Assembly (NCBI GenBank): GCA_016235555.1
Contig: JACRKC010000053.1
Location: forward strand, 1-33,380
Length of the DNA stretch: 33,380 nucleotides
Source of the DNA: Verrucomicrobiota bacterium
Lineage (GTDB): Bacteria; Verrucomicrobiota; Verrucomicrobiia; Opitutales; Opitutaceae
Direction of reading: 5' to 3'
Part shown: positions 7,831 to 15,868 of the stretch, in pieces
Numbering within the stretch: position 1 is the stretch's first letter
How the letters are laid out: each line of letters starts with the position of its first letter
Position numbers and translations under genes: made by a program
Notes under the pieces: generated by a model
What the model saw: the letters and a program-made list of their open reading frames with translations, nothing else
Told to the model about the DNA's origin: nothing
Databases searched by the model: none

Positions 7831-9053
7831 AGTTTCTTTTCCTCCACGCGGACGCCGTCGGCGATCTCGGCGGTGGGGTCGACGACCACGCGGTCGCCGG
7901 TGCCGAGGCCGGCCGAGAGCGTGGTGTCGGCGCCGACGGTGCCGGCGACGGTGACGGCGCGGCGTTCGACGCGGCCGTTTTGCACGAGGAAGACGACATC
8001 GCGACCGTCGCGCGAGGCGACGGCGCCCTTGGGCACGATCACGCTGCGGCTCGGTGCGGCAGATGTGGGCGCGGTGGCGGATTCGCGGAAGGCGACCTTC
8101 ACGGCCATCTGCGGCAGGATGCGCGGATCGAGCTGGTCGAAGCCGACGCGCACGCGCACGGTGGACTTGGCGCGATCGGCGGTCGGGATGATGGCGATGA
8201 CCTTGCAGGGGATTTTCCACTCGGGATAGGCGTCGAGCGTGGCTTCGACGGCCTGGCCGGGGGCGACGCGGTTGATGTAGCTTTCGTTGACGTCGATTTC
8301 GATCTCGAGGGACTCCATGTCGACGATGGTGCAGATGCCGGTGCGGGTGAAGCCGCCGGAGGACATGGGCGAAATCATCTCGCCGGGCTGGGCGTTCTTC
8401 GAGGTGACGATGCCGGCGAAGGGCGAGCGGATGGTGGCGTCGTCGAGCTGCTGCTGGATGACGGCGACGCTGCGCTCGGCGACGGTGACCTCGATCTGTT
8501 GCTGCGCGAGGCGGGCGCGCAGGGCGTTGGCGGCGGCCTCGGCGCGATCGAAGTCAGCCTGCGCGGCGACGTTGCTGGAGCGGAGCGCGGTCTGGCGCGA
8601 GAGATCGAGCTCGGCCTCCTTCAGGCGCACGCGCGTCTCCTGCAACGCGGCCTCGGCGGCTTTGGCCTGGGCCTGCGCGAGCCGGAGACTGGCCTGGACA
8701 TTGGTGTCGTCGAGGCGCGCGAGGACTTGGTTGGCCTGCACCTTGAGGCCTTCTTCGACGAGAATCTCGGTGACCTTGCCCATGATTTTCGAGGACACGG
8801 TGGCCTCGCGGCGGGCGACGACGTAGCCGGAGGCGTTGAGCACGGTGCGATCGGTGCCGGCACTGGAGACGGCGCGGGCGACGGCGGTGCGCACAGGAAT
8901 GGCGCGGGTGCGGCCGAGCCACCAATACGCGATGCCGCTGATGACGAGCAGCGCGAGGACGATGATGACCCACGGGAGGGCGCGGTTGGGCGCGCCCGAC
9001 GCGGCGGGCCGCTCGATGCGCAGGTCGTCGAGCTTCGGGCGGGGCTGGCTCAT
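7827..9053 (-). CDS. Periplasmic membrane fusion protein (MacA/HlyD type)
   Basis: A 408-aa adaptor that links an inner-membrane ABC permease to the outer membrane. A short cytoplasmic N-terminus is followed by one membrane anchor (ALPWVIIVLALLVISGIAYW, about residues 26-45). Next come a barrel-sandwich half (SGYVVARREATVSSKIMGKV), an Ala/Glu/Arg-rich coiled-coil hairpin (about 115-205) and the return half DATIRSPFAGIVTSKNAQPG. The chain ends in beta-barrel and membrane-proximal domains (GDRVVVDPTAEIADGVRVEE). It is the first gene of the exporter operon. A possible promoter would lie in the repeat-filled region 9054-9409, but no clear -35/-10 pair was found. Confidence 0.92.
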   Translation of the reverse strand: MSQPRPKLDDLRIERPAASGAPNRALPWVIIVLALLVISGIAYWWLGRTRAIPVRTAVARAVSSAGTDRTVLNASGYVVARREATVSSKIMGKVTEILVEEGLKVQANQVLARLDDTNVQASLRLAQAQAKAAEAALQETRVRLKEAELDLSRQTALRSSNVAAQADFDRAEAAANALRARLAQQQIEVTVAERSVAVIQQQLDDATIRSPFAGIVTSKNAQPGEMISPMSSGGFTRTGICTIVDMESLEIEIDVNESYINRVAPGQAVEATLDAYPEWKIPCKVIAIIPTADRAKSTVRVRVGFDQLDPRILPQMAVKVAFRESATAPTSAAPSRSVIVPKGAVASRDGRDVVFLVQNGRVERRAVTVAGTVGADTTLSAGLGTGDRVVVDPTAEIADGVRVEEKKL

Positions 9054-9105
9054 GAGAGCGCCGATGGAAGCAACCGGGGCGGGGCGTGGTCAATGGCGAT
9101 CAAGT

Positions 9106-9342
9106 GTCGTGGACGAGGCGGGGCGCATCTCAGTTTCCTACAATGTGCCGCACCGCGGGGGTGGGCCGGGCGCTCCGCGCCCGGCCAGCGCGCTGTGATT
9201 CTCGCTCGCTCCTGGCCGCCCGCGGAGCGGCCGGCCCACCTTTCGGCCTGCTGCAAGAAAGTGAGATGCGCCCGACGAGGCGTCCCGTCTCGTTTCGCGG
9301 GCTGCGAGATTCTGAAACGAGGCGGACCGCCTCGTCCACGAC
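9106..9342. repeat. D-type palindrome interrupted by a C-type insertion
   Basis: The right arm at 9314-9342 (gaaacgaggcggaccgcctc continuing to gtccacgac) has its partner split in two. The first 15 bases lie at 9106-9120 (gtcgtggacgaggcg) and the last 14 at 9283-9296 (tcccgtctcgtttc). Joining these two pieces, which removes the C element and one copy of the duplicated gacgaggcg, rebuilds a 29-bp arm that matches in 26 of 29 positions. The remainder of the gap 9054-9409 holds no supported gene. Confidence 0.85.
9121..9273. mobile_element. C-type MITE-like element with 9-bp target duplication
   Basis: A 153-bp element. Its ends are inverted repeats of about 22 bp (left begins gggcgcatctcagtttcc, right ends aagaaagtgagatgcgccc; 19 of 22 match). 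Exact 9-bp direct repeats (gacgaggcg, 9112-9120 and 9274-9282) flank it. Its core is a long imperfect hairpin (gtgggccgggcgctccgcgc against ggagcggccggcccac) unlike the core of the other C copies. It has no coding capacity, so it would need an enzyme supplied from elsewhere. Confidence 0.8.
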
Positions 9343-9409
9343 TGGGGTGGGGGCGGGGATTGTGCGTGCCAATGCGCGGCGGGCCGCTTTGCTCGAAGCC
9401 GTTTTCCCC

Positions 9410-10789
9410 ATGCTATTCGCGATCCCCCGCTTTTCCCCTTCGTTCCGTCTTCTTCCCGCCGCGGTTTGCCTCGTCTGCGCCGCGGTGCTCGCGCCGGCAG
9501 CCGGCGGCGCCGAGTCCGTCCCATCCGCCGAGCCGCGCTGGTTCAAAGGCAACCTCCACACGCATTCGCTGTGGAGCGATGGCGACAACTACCCCGAGAT
9601 GATCGCGGAGTGGTTCAAGCGCGAGGGCTGGAACTTCCTCGCGATGTCGGAGCACAACGTGATGGAGGAGGGCACGAAGTGGTTCGAGTTGAAGGCGCCC
9701 AATGTCGCCAAGGGCGAGCGGGCGCCGCGCGGGGGCGGGGCGACGCTGGAGAAATATCTCGCGCGTTTCGGACCGCACTGGGTCGAGCAGCGCGAGCGCG
9801 AGGGCAAGAAAGAGGTGCGCCTGAAGCCGCTCGCCGAGTATCGCTCGCTCGTGGAGGAGAGCGGCCGGTTTCTGATGATCCCGGGCTCGGAGATCACCTC
9901 GGCGTGGAAACGCGCGAAGACCGCGACGACGCCCGAGATGGGCGGGCCGGTGCACATGAACGTGACGAATCCGCGCGACCTGATCCCCAAGGCGGAGGCC
10001 GACAACGCCGTCGAAATCATGCAGCGGACGGTCGATGCGGTGCTCGCGCAGCGGGCGAAGACGGGGCAGCCGATGTTCCTGCACCTCAATCACCCGAATT
10101 TCGTGTGGGGCGTGACCGCGGAGGAGTTGATGCAGGTCGTCGGCGAGCAGTTCTTCGAGGTGTATAACGGGCACCCCACGGTGCACAACGAGGGCGATGC
10201 CACGCGCCTGAGCACCGATGCGATGTGGGACGCGATCAACACGCGCCGGATCGCCGAATTGAAACTGCCGGTGATGTTCGGCATCGGGACGGACGACTCG
10301 CACCACTACCACGAGATGCTGCTCGGCAAGAGCAACCCGGGCCGCGGCTGGGTGATGGTGCGGGCGCGGCACCTGACCGCGGAGTCGATCATCGCGGCGA
10401 TGGAAGCGGGGGATTTTTACACGTCGTCCGGCGTGACGCTCGCCGACGTGAAACGCAGCGGCAACACGCTCGCCGTCGAGATCAAGGCCGAGCCCGGCGT
10501 GACCTATACGACGACGTTCATCGGCACGCGGAAGGGCTACGATCCGACGAGCCAGTTGATCCCGCCGGCGAAAGAGGCGGACAAGAAGACGCTGCCGCAT
10601 CGCCGCTACAGCAAGGATGTGGGCGCCGTGCTGGCGGAAGTCAGGGGATCCCGGGCGAGCTATACGCTGAAGGGCGACGAACTCTACGTGCGGGCAAAAG
10701 TCATTTCGTCGAAGGCCAAGCCCAACGCGAGCGTGGCCAACGAAGTCGAGTGCGCGTGGACGCAACCCCTCGTGGGCGACCCGCGATAG
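9410..10789 (+). CDS. Secreted PHP-domain metal-dependent phosphoesterase-like protein
   Basis: A 459-aa exported protein of the PHP (polymerase and histidinol phosphatase) superfamily, in which a cluster of His/Asp residues binds two or three metal ions. The ATG at 9410 starts a clear signal peptide (hydrophobic stretch through about residue 34, ending AAGGAES). Motif 1 is GNLHTHSLWSDG (His50, His52), followed by AMSEHN, then HLNHPNF in the middle, and IGTDDSHHYHE with the last metal ligands. A C-terminal beta-rich domain of about 100 residues (DVKRSGNTLAVEIKAEPGVT) follows. The substrate is unknown; secreted PHP proteins of this layout are common next to carbohydrate genes. It is convergent with the LacI gene, with a C-type element between them. 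Confidence 0.85.
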   Translation: MLFAIPRFSPSFRLLPAAVCLVCAAVLAPAAGGAESVPSAEPRWFKGNLHTHSLWSDGDNYPEMIAEWFKREGWNFLAMSEHNVMEEGTKWFELKAPNVAKGERAPRGGGATLEKYLARFGPHWVEQREREGKKEVRLKPLAEYRSLVEESGRFLMIPGSEITSAWKRAKTATTPEMGGPVHMNVTNPRDLIPKAEADNAVEIMQRTVDAVLAQRAKTGQPMFLHLNHPNFVWGVTAEELMQVVGEQFFEVYNGHPTVHNEGDATRLSTDAMWDAINTRRIAELKLPVMFGIGTDDSHHYHEMLLGKSNPGRGWVMVRARHLTAESIIAAMEAGDFYTSSGVTLADVKRSGNTLAVEIKAEPGVTYTTTFIGTRKGYDPTSQLIPPAKEADKKTLPHRRYSKDVGAVLAEVRGSRASYTLKGDELYVRAKVISSKAKPNASVANEVECAWTQPLVGDPR

Positions 10790-10843
10790 GTCCGTTGCCC
10801 GGCCTGCCTTCGGGCCGCGTGTGGCGCCGGCTTCTTGTCGCCC

Positions 10844-10959
10844 GGGCGCATCTCACTTTCTTGCACTGCGGAGGGGCGCTTTTCCAAGCGCCCAAGCCCG
10901 GCGGTTGAAAACCGCCGCTCCTTCGCTCTCTCCGGACTGCAAGAAACTCAGATGCGCCC
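10844..10959. mobile_element. C-type MITE-like element with perfect 9-bp flanking repeats
   Basis: A 116-bp element with inverted ends (left gggcgcatctcactttctt, right ends agaaactcagatgcgccc; 20 of 22 match). It is flanked by ttgtcgccc at 10835-10843 and again at 10960-10968. The core holds two hairpins, ggggcgcttttccaagcgccc and gcggttgaaaaccgccgc. The same core occurs at 22581-22686 and, inverted, at 29122-29237. It lies between two convergent genes. Confidence 0.85.
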
Positions 10960-10969
10960 TTGTCGCCCG

Positions 10970-11268
10970 CGTCCATCACACCCGTGTCCGCCTTTTTCGC
11001 TGCGTCGTTATGCCAGTTACCGCGCGCTTTGAGACTCCTGATCTTGTAGACCCGGCCGGTGAGCGTGCGGCCGGCGCGCGCCGTGCCACGACGACCGCTC
11101 TCGTGGGCGCGCTCGTATCACTTCCAACGCCACCGCAGGAAAATCGTGTTTTGAACTCCAGCGGCCTAATTCAATGCCAGTGGGCCACCGGCCGGGCCTA
11201 CAGTTCAAAAGCAAGATGACGTTGGCATGAGATGCACCCAAGGATCGGGCCGCACCGCGCCCGGCCGG
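10970..11268. other. Intergenic stretch without a recognised feature
   Basis: This lies between the C-type element and the stop of the convergent LacI gene. It holds a few short GC-rich inverted motifs (for example ccggccggtgagcgtgcggccgg and ccacga with tcgtgg) but no credible gene or RNA. Small open frames here lack family features. Confidence 0.5.
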
Positions 11269-12306
11269 TCAGGCCTTGCCGGCCGCTGGCGGAGTGGCGC
11301 GCAGCGTCGGCCCGTCGACCCACGAGCCGCGCACCATGAGCGTTTGCGGGTGGGCGGGGAGGCCGCGTTCGCCGCGCTGGATTTGGGAGATGATCGCCTC
11401 GGCGGCGACGAGGCCCTGCAATTCCATCTGGAGGTCGAGCCCGGCGCAGGGCCGGCGCAGGTTGTTGCAGTTAAGACTGAAACAGCCGATGTCCTCCGGC
11501 ACCTTGAGGCCGGCGCGCTGCAGCCAGACGAGCGCCTCGTCCATGTGCCCGACGACCAGGTCGGGCCGGTGGCGCTGGCGCCAGTCGAGGAATTCCCGTT
11601 CCGTAAGCCGCTCGGGAATCAGCAGCGGGATCGTGCCGATGGCGCCGGAATGGCGTTGGAACGAGGCGAACGCAGCCGACCATTTGTGGCTGATGCGCCG
11701 GTCGCGCCGCCGTTCGACGAAGAACCCGATGCGCCGGTAGCCCATCGCCTGCAGCCGGGTGAGCGCGAGCGTGAGCGTCAGGAAATGATCGATGCACACC
11801 GTGTGCAGCTCCGGCTCGACGCGTCCGTAGTCGATCTCCACGCAGGCGAACTCCGACCAGGGAAATCCCGTCATCAGCGGACTCGGTTCGGTGTAGAGGA
11901 AAATGACGCCCTGCACGCCGCGCGCGCGGAGCACCCGCGCGTAACCCTCCGGTCCGAGGCCGTCGCGGCTCACGCTGAACTCGTCGAGTTGAAATCCCAG
12001 TTCCTTCGCCCGGGCCGCCGCGCCGGCGATGATGCACCGGTGGGCCGCGAGCAGGCGCGGCTGGGGTTCGGATGGGATATGGATGATCGCGAGATTGCCG
12101 AGGAAGCGCTGGGTGTGGCCGGCGCGCACGTGGGACATGAGTTTGCCGATGAGTTCGTTCCGGATGTAGCCCTGTTTGCGGGCGGTCGCCACGATTTGCC
12201 GCCGGGTCTCGCGATGGACGGCCGGATGGCCGGACAAGGCGCGCGACACGGTGGCGGTGGAGACGTCACAGGCTGCCGCGATGGCATGAAGCGAGGGTTT
12301 GGCCAT
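11269..12306 (-). CDS. LacI family transcriptional regulator
   Basis: A 345-aa regulator. The N-terminal helix-turn-helix is PSLHAIAAACDVSTATVSRA (residues 4-23) followed by LSGHPAVHRETRRQIVATAR. The effector-binding, periplasmic-binding-protein-like domain runs from about residue 70 to the end (LGNLAIIHIP ... LARGVQGVIFLYTEP-like region ... MGYRRIGFFVERR ... GHMDEALVWLQRAGLKVPED). The hinge sequence NELIGKLMSHVRAG differs from the classic NxxAR-L hinge helix, as in several Verrucomicrobia members. It is divergent from the TonB receptor at 12431, so it very likely controls that receptor and the genes downstream, with a sugar as effector. A palindrome immediately upstream of its start may be its operator. 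Confidence 0.92.
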   Translation of the reverse strand: MAKPSLHAIAAACDVSTATVSRALSGHPAVHRETRRQIVATARKQGYIRNELIGKLMSHVRAGHTQRFLGNLAIIHIPSEPQPRLLAAHRCIIAGAAARAKELGFQLDEFSVSRDGLGPEGYARVLRARGVQGVIFLYTEPSPLMTGFPWSEFACVEIDYGRVEPELHTVCIDHFLTLTLALTRLQAMGYRRIGFFVERRRDRRISHKWSAAFASFQRHSGAIGTIPLLIPERLTEREFLDWRQRHRPDLVVGHMDEALVWLQRAGLKVPEDIGCFSLNCNNLRRPCAGLDLQMELQGLVAAEAIISQIQRGERGLPAHPQTLMVRGSWVDGPTLRATPPAAGKA

Positions 12307-12309
12307 GAG

Positions 12310-12326
12310 AATGCAACGCTTGCAAT
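12310..12326. promoter_or_regulatory. Candidate LacI-type operator
   Basis: The near-perfect palindrome TGCAA-CGC-TTGCA (12312-12324), with the A/T-rich extensions aa and at, lies 5 bases upstream of the lacI-type start codon. It is also about 106 bases upstream of the divergent TonB receptor start. The CG-containing centre and size fit LacI-family operators, and the position allows control of both genes. It is a single occurrence in this window, so assignment is tentative. Confidence 0.45.
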
Positions 12327-12430
12327 TCTACGGGGATGACTCAATGCCGGACTCCGTCACGTTGAAATTCCCCAAACCTGACTCCGGGGCTGCGACCCGG
12401 AAAACCCTGAAACCCATGGAGAACCTGACC

Positions 12431-15400
12431 ATGCAAACACACCCGTTGCTCCCGCGCCGGCCTGACCTGCCGCGCGCCATCGTCTGCGCAGCCGTTCTGT
12501 TCGGTGCGACCCGCCTCGCGGCGCAAGCCGTGCCCGGGGCCGCCGCCAAGCCGGCGGTCGACAAATCCGAGGAACTCGTCGTCCTCTCCCCCTTCACCGT
12601 CGTCAGCGACGACAAGGGCTATCAGGCCCTCAACACGCTCGCGGGCACCCGCATCAACTCGAAACTCGAGGACCTCGGCGCCTCGATCACCGTCGTCACG
12701 ATGCAGCAGATGCAGGACATGGCGGTCGTCGACCTCAACGACGTGTTCCGCTACGAAGCGAGCACCGAGGGCACGGACAACTTCACGCAGTTCACGCCCA
12801 ACCGCGCCGGCGGCGTCGGCGACAACGTCTCGCAGGATCCCGCGCGCGCCAACCGCATCCGCGGCGTCGGCTCCGCCGGCACGAGCGGCTCCGGCGTCAA
12901 CCTCGCCTTCGGCAACAACGCCGTGAACTCCAAGATCCCCGTCGATCTCTACAACATCGACGCGCTCGAAATCTCCCGCGGCCCGAACTCCAACCTCTTC
13001 GGCCTCGGCGCCAGCGCCGGCACGATCAACCTCGTGCCCTCGCTCGCCAACCTGAACCGCGCCACGTCCTCCGTCTCGCTGCGTTTCGACGACTGGGGCG
13101 GCCACCGCGAAAGCCTCAACCTCAACCGCCCGCTCATTAAGGGCAAACTCGCGCTCCGCCTCGCCACCGTCCACGACGACAAGGCGTTCACGCGCAAGCC
13201 CTCCGACGAAAAGATCAACCGCCTCTACGCCGCCGTGACCGCGCAGCCGTTCAAGCAGACGACGATCCGCGGGATGTTCGAGCGCTACGACAACCGCTAC
13301 AACCGCCCCAATTCCCTCATGCCGCGCGACACCGCGCAGGAGTGGCGCGCGAGCGGCGGGCCGACCTGGGATCCGACCACGCAGCTCGTCACCATGGCCA
13401 ACGGTCAGAAACTCACGCTCGCCGCGGCGCAGGCCGCCGGCGCGGGCCTCATCAACGCCACGCAGATCTTCGGCCGCCCCATCGCGATCATCGACAACGG
13501 CGCCGTGCAGCAGCTCACCACCGCCCGCATCGCCAACCCCATCACCACCGGCACACCGTCGCCCTACACCAACAACAGCAACGTCGCCTACGTCGAGACG
13601 GCGACCTTCCTGATGCGCAACAAGACGAATCTTTTCCCGCTGTTCTTCCAGCCCGCGGTGAAGGACCGCTCGATCTACGATTGGAAAAAACTTTCCTACA
13701 CCGCGCCCAATTGGGGCCACGACGACGCGAAGACGGTTTCCACGGAAGTTGAGCAGACCTTCCTCCGCAACGAGCGCCACCACCTCGCCGCGCGCGCCGG
13801 CTGGTTCCGCCAGGAGTTCCTGCGCGATTCGCACTTCGGCATCGATGTGACCGACACCGTGATCTACGTCGACGTGAACGAGAAGCTCCTCGACGGAAAA
13901 CCGAATCCCTACTTCAAGCGCCCCTACGTCGAGTCCATCGGCTCCACCTACACGCGCGTGCCCGAGACCAGCGACGTGCAGTCCGCCGATCTCGCCTACC
14001 AGGTCACGCCGCCGAAGACCCTGCCGCGCTGGCTCTCGTGGATCGGGCAGCAGCGCATCGCCACGCACGGTGAGACCGTGCGCAACGACACCGTGAACTA
14101 CCGCACGACGCCGAATATCTCCGACGACCACGCCTGGACCAACCGCGCCAACCGCAGCGGCGCCACGCCGATCGTGCAGCGCTACTATGTCGGCGACAAC
14201 GCCGGCCAGAACCTCGACTACGGCACGCCCGCCATCAAGTCGATCAACGGCAGCCATACCTACTATTGGTTCAACAATCTCACGGGCCAGTGGGTGAATG
14301 AGGCGGTGAAGGTCGACCCCCTGGCGCTCGTCAATACCACCGCCAACCGCAGCGAGATTCGCACCCTCAGCGCGGCCGCCCAGGGCTTCTTCTTCGACAA
14401 CCGCCTCGTCGCCACCTACGGCTGGCGCCGCGACCGCCGTCGCGAGCGCACCACACAGGGCGTCGTCGTCGACCCGGCGACCGGTCTCGTCAGCTACAAC
14501 GCGCTCAAGAACTGGAACGCCTGGACCGACGATCAAAGCGAAGTCATCAAGGCGTCGCAGCGCGGCGATACGAAGACCTGGGGCCTGGTCGGCAAGCCGC
14601 TGAGCTGGCTCAACCTCCACTACAACCAATCCGACTCGTTCTTCCCGCAGGTCGTCCGCCAACAGCTCGACCTCAAGGGCAACATCCCGAATCCGCGCGG
14701 CGAGGGCAAAGACTACGGCGTGACCTTCACGCTGCTCGACAACAAGCTCAGCCTCCGCATCAACCGCTTCAAGGTGACCGAATACGATTCCCGCGGCAGC
14801 GAGGTCGGCACCATCGGCAACCGCACCTTCCGGCTCGAGGGCCGGGCCGAGGCCAACGGCCAGCGCGACGTCGAGTCGCTCTATCCGTTTGTGGAAAACG
14901 TCGTCCGCCTCCGTCTCGCCAACCAGGGCATCGCCAACCCCTCGCAGGCGCAACTCCGCCCGGCGATCGCGAAAATGATGGGGCAGAGCGACGCGTGGCT
15001 GAACATCTTCCTCGATTCCGGTCTCGCGCAGCCGCAGACCGTCGGCACCACCGATGTCACTTCCCAAGGCTGGGAAGTGGAGGCCATCTACAATCCCACG
15101 CGCAACTGGCGCGTCAAATTCACCGCCGCGCAGGCCGAGGCGTTCGACCAGGCGATCTCGCCCGAAATCTTCAACTACTGGCAGAGCCGCCTCGCGACCT
15201 GGACCACGGTGCGGGCCGACCGCGTGCCCGGCTCCGGCGATGGCCAGGGCGCCTTGTGGTGGTCCACGGTGGCGAGCAACAACACCACGCCCGAGGCCAG
15301 CTACCTCAACGGCCTGATCTCCCCGTATCTCGTCGGCGTCGCCAACGTCGGCAAGCCCCGCACGCAGGTCCGCAAATACCGCTGGGCGGCGGTCACGAAT

Positions 15401-15766
15401 TACGACTTCACCGAGGGCCGGCTGAAGAACTTCAACTTCGGCGGCGCCCTGCGCTGGGAGGACAAGGCGAGCATCGGCTTCGGCGGCAAACCGCCGGCGA
15501 CGTCCGGCAACTTCGCCGGCGCGATCCTCGAACTCGACAAGGACAAGCCCTTCTACGACCGCGCGCGCTATTACGCCGATCTCTCCGCCGGCTATCGCTT
15601 CAAGCTGTGGAACGACAAGATCCGCGCCAAGGTGCAGCTCAACATCAAGGACGCCTTCGAGAGCGGCCGCCTGCAGAAAGTGGGCGTGAACCCCGACGGC
15701 AGCACCTACGCCTACCGCATCATCAACCCGCGCCAGTTCATCCTGAGCACGTCGTTCGATCTGTGA
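12431..15766 (+). CDS. TonB-dependent outer-membrane receptor (Opitutaceae type)
   Basis: A 1111-aa outer-membrane receptor for active uptake of a large ligand, probably an oligosaccharide. The ATG at 12431 is chosen over 12416 because GGAG lies 9 bases before it. A signal peptide (IVCAAVLFGATRLAAQA) is followed by the lead-in EELVVLSPFTVVSDDKGYQA, likely the TonB-contact region. The plug follows with TLAGTRINSKLEDLGASITV, RIRGVGSAGTSG and IDALEISRGPNSNLFGLGAS; the rest is a 22-strand barrel ending QFILSTSFDL. It is divergent from the LacI gene and upstream of three exported toroid-type proteins in the same direction, which suggests one regulon. No SusD-like partner is present, as is usual outside Bacteroidota. 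Confidence 0.95.
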   Translation: MQTHPLLPRRPDLPRAIVCAAVLFGATRLAAQAVPGAAAKPAVDKSEELVVLSPFTVVSDDKGYQALNTLAGTRINSKLEDLGASITVVTMQQMQDMAVVDLNDVFRYEASTEGTDNFTQFTPNRAGGVGDNVSQDPARANRIRGVGSAGTSGSGVNLAFGNNAVNSKIPVDLYNIDALEISRGPNSNLFGLGASAGTINLVPSLANLNRATSSVSLRFDDWGGHRESLNLNRPLIKGKLALRLATVHDDKAFTRKPSDEKINRLYAAVTAQPFKQTTIRGMFERYDNRYNRPNSLMPRDTAQEWRASGGPTWDPTTQLVTMANGQKLTLAAAQAAGAGLINATQIFGRPIAIIDNGAVQQLTTARIANPITTGTPSPYTNNSNVAYVETATFLMRNKTNLFPLFFQPAVKDRSIYDWKKLSYTAPNWGHDDAKTVSTEVEQTFLRNERHHLAARAGWFRQEFLRDSHFGIDVTDTVIYVDVNEKLLDGKPNPYFKRPYVESIGSTYTRVPETSDVQSADLAYQVTPPKTLPRWLSWIGQQRIATHGETVRNDTVNYRTTPNISDDHAWTNRANRSGATPIVQRYYVGDNAGQNLDYGTPAIKSINGSHTYYWFNNLTGQWVNEAVKVDPLALVNTTANRSEIRTLSAAAQGFFFDNRLVATYGWRRDRRRERTTQGVVVDPATGLVSYNALKNWNAWTDDQSEVIKASQRGDTKTWGLVGKPLSWLNLHYNQSDSFFPQVVRQQLDLKGNIPNPRGEGKDYGVTFTLLDNKLSLRINRFKVTEYDSRGSEVGTIGNRTFRLEGRAEANGQRDVESLYPFVENVVRLRLANQGIANPSQAQLRPAIAKMMGQSDAWLNIFLDSGLAQPQTVGTTDVTSQGWEVEAIYNPTRNWRVKFTAAQAEAFDQAISPEIFNYWQSRLATWTTVRADRVPGSGDGQGALWWSTVASNNTTPEASYLNGLISPYLVGVANVGKPRTQVRKYRWAAVTNYDFTEGRLKNFNFGGALRWEDKASIGFGGKPPATSGNFAGAILELDKDKPFYDRARYYADLSAGYRFKLWNDKIRAKVQLNIKDAFESGRLQKVGVNPDGSTYAYRIINPRQFILSTSFDL

Positions 15767-15778
15767 AGTGGACCGCTG

Positions 15779-15861
15779 AGGTGGAGCGCGTTGACCCCAA
15801 CGCGCTGGTTTGAGCAGGATGGAGCGCCTCGGCAGCGCGTTGGGGTCAACGCGCTCCACCT
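15779..15861. repeat. A-type perfect palindromic element
   Basis: Arms of 28 bp (aggtggagcgcgttgacccc continuing to 15806, and 15834-15861) match perfectly around a 27-nt loop. It starts 13 bases past the TonB receptor stop and ends 7 bases before the next start codon, so it lies in the presumed transcript and could lower read-through into the enzymes. Confidence 0.92.
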
Positions 15862-15868
15862 GCCAACC

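Noticed and set aside
9086-9409. An upstream extension of the PHP-domain protein.
   Set aside because: It would translate through the C- and D-type repeats. The ATG at 9410 begins a proper signal peptide.
10821-11219. Small open frames over C-type elements, with translations such as GGFQPPG or ERRFSTAGLGRLEKRP (also near 22426-22769 and 29081-29743).
   Set aside because: They come from the palindromic repeat read in several frames. The similar peptides at different sites reflect repeated DNA and not a protein family.
12312-12430. A sigma70-like promoter for the TonB receptor (TTGCAA near 12320, TTGAAA near 12362).
   Set aside because: No acceptable -10 box at 16-18 bp spacing follows either hexamer.
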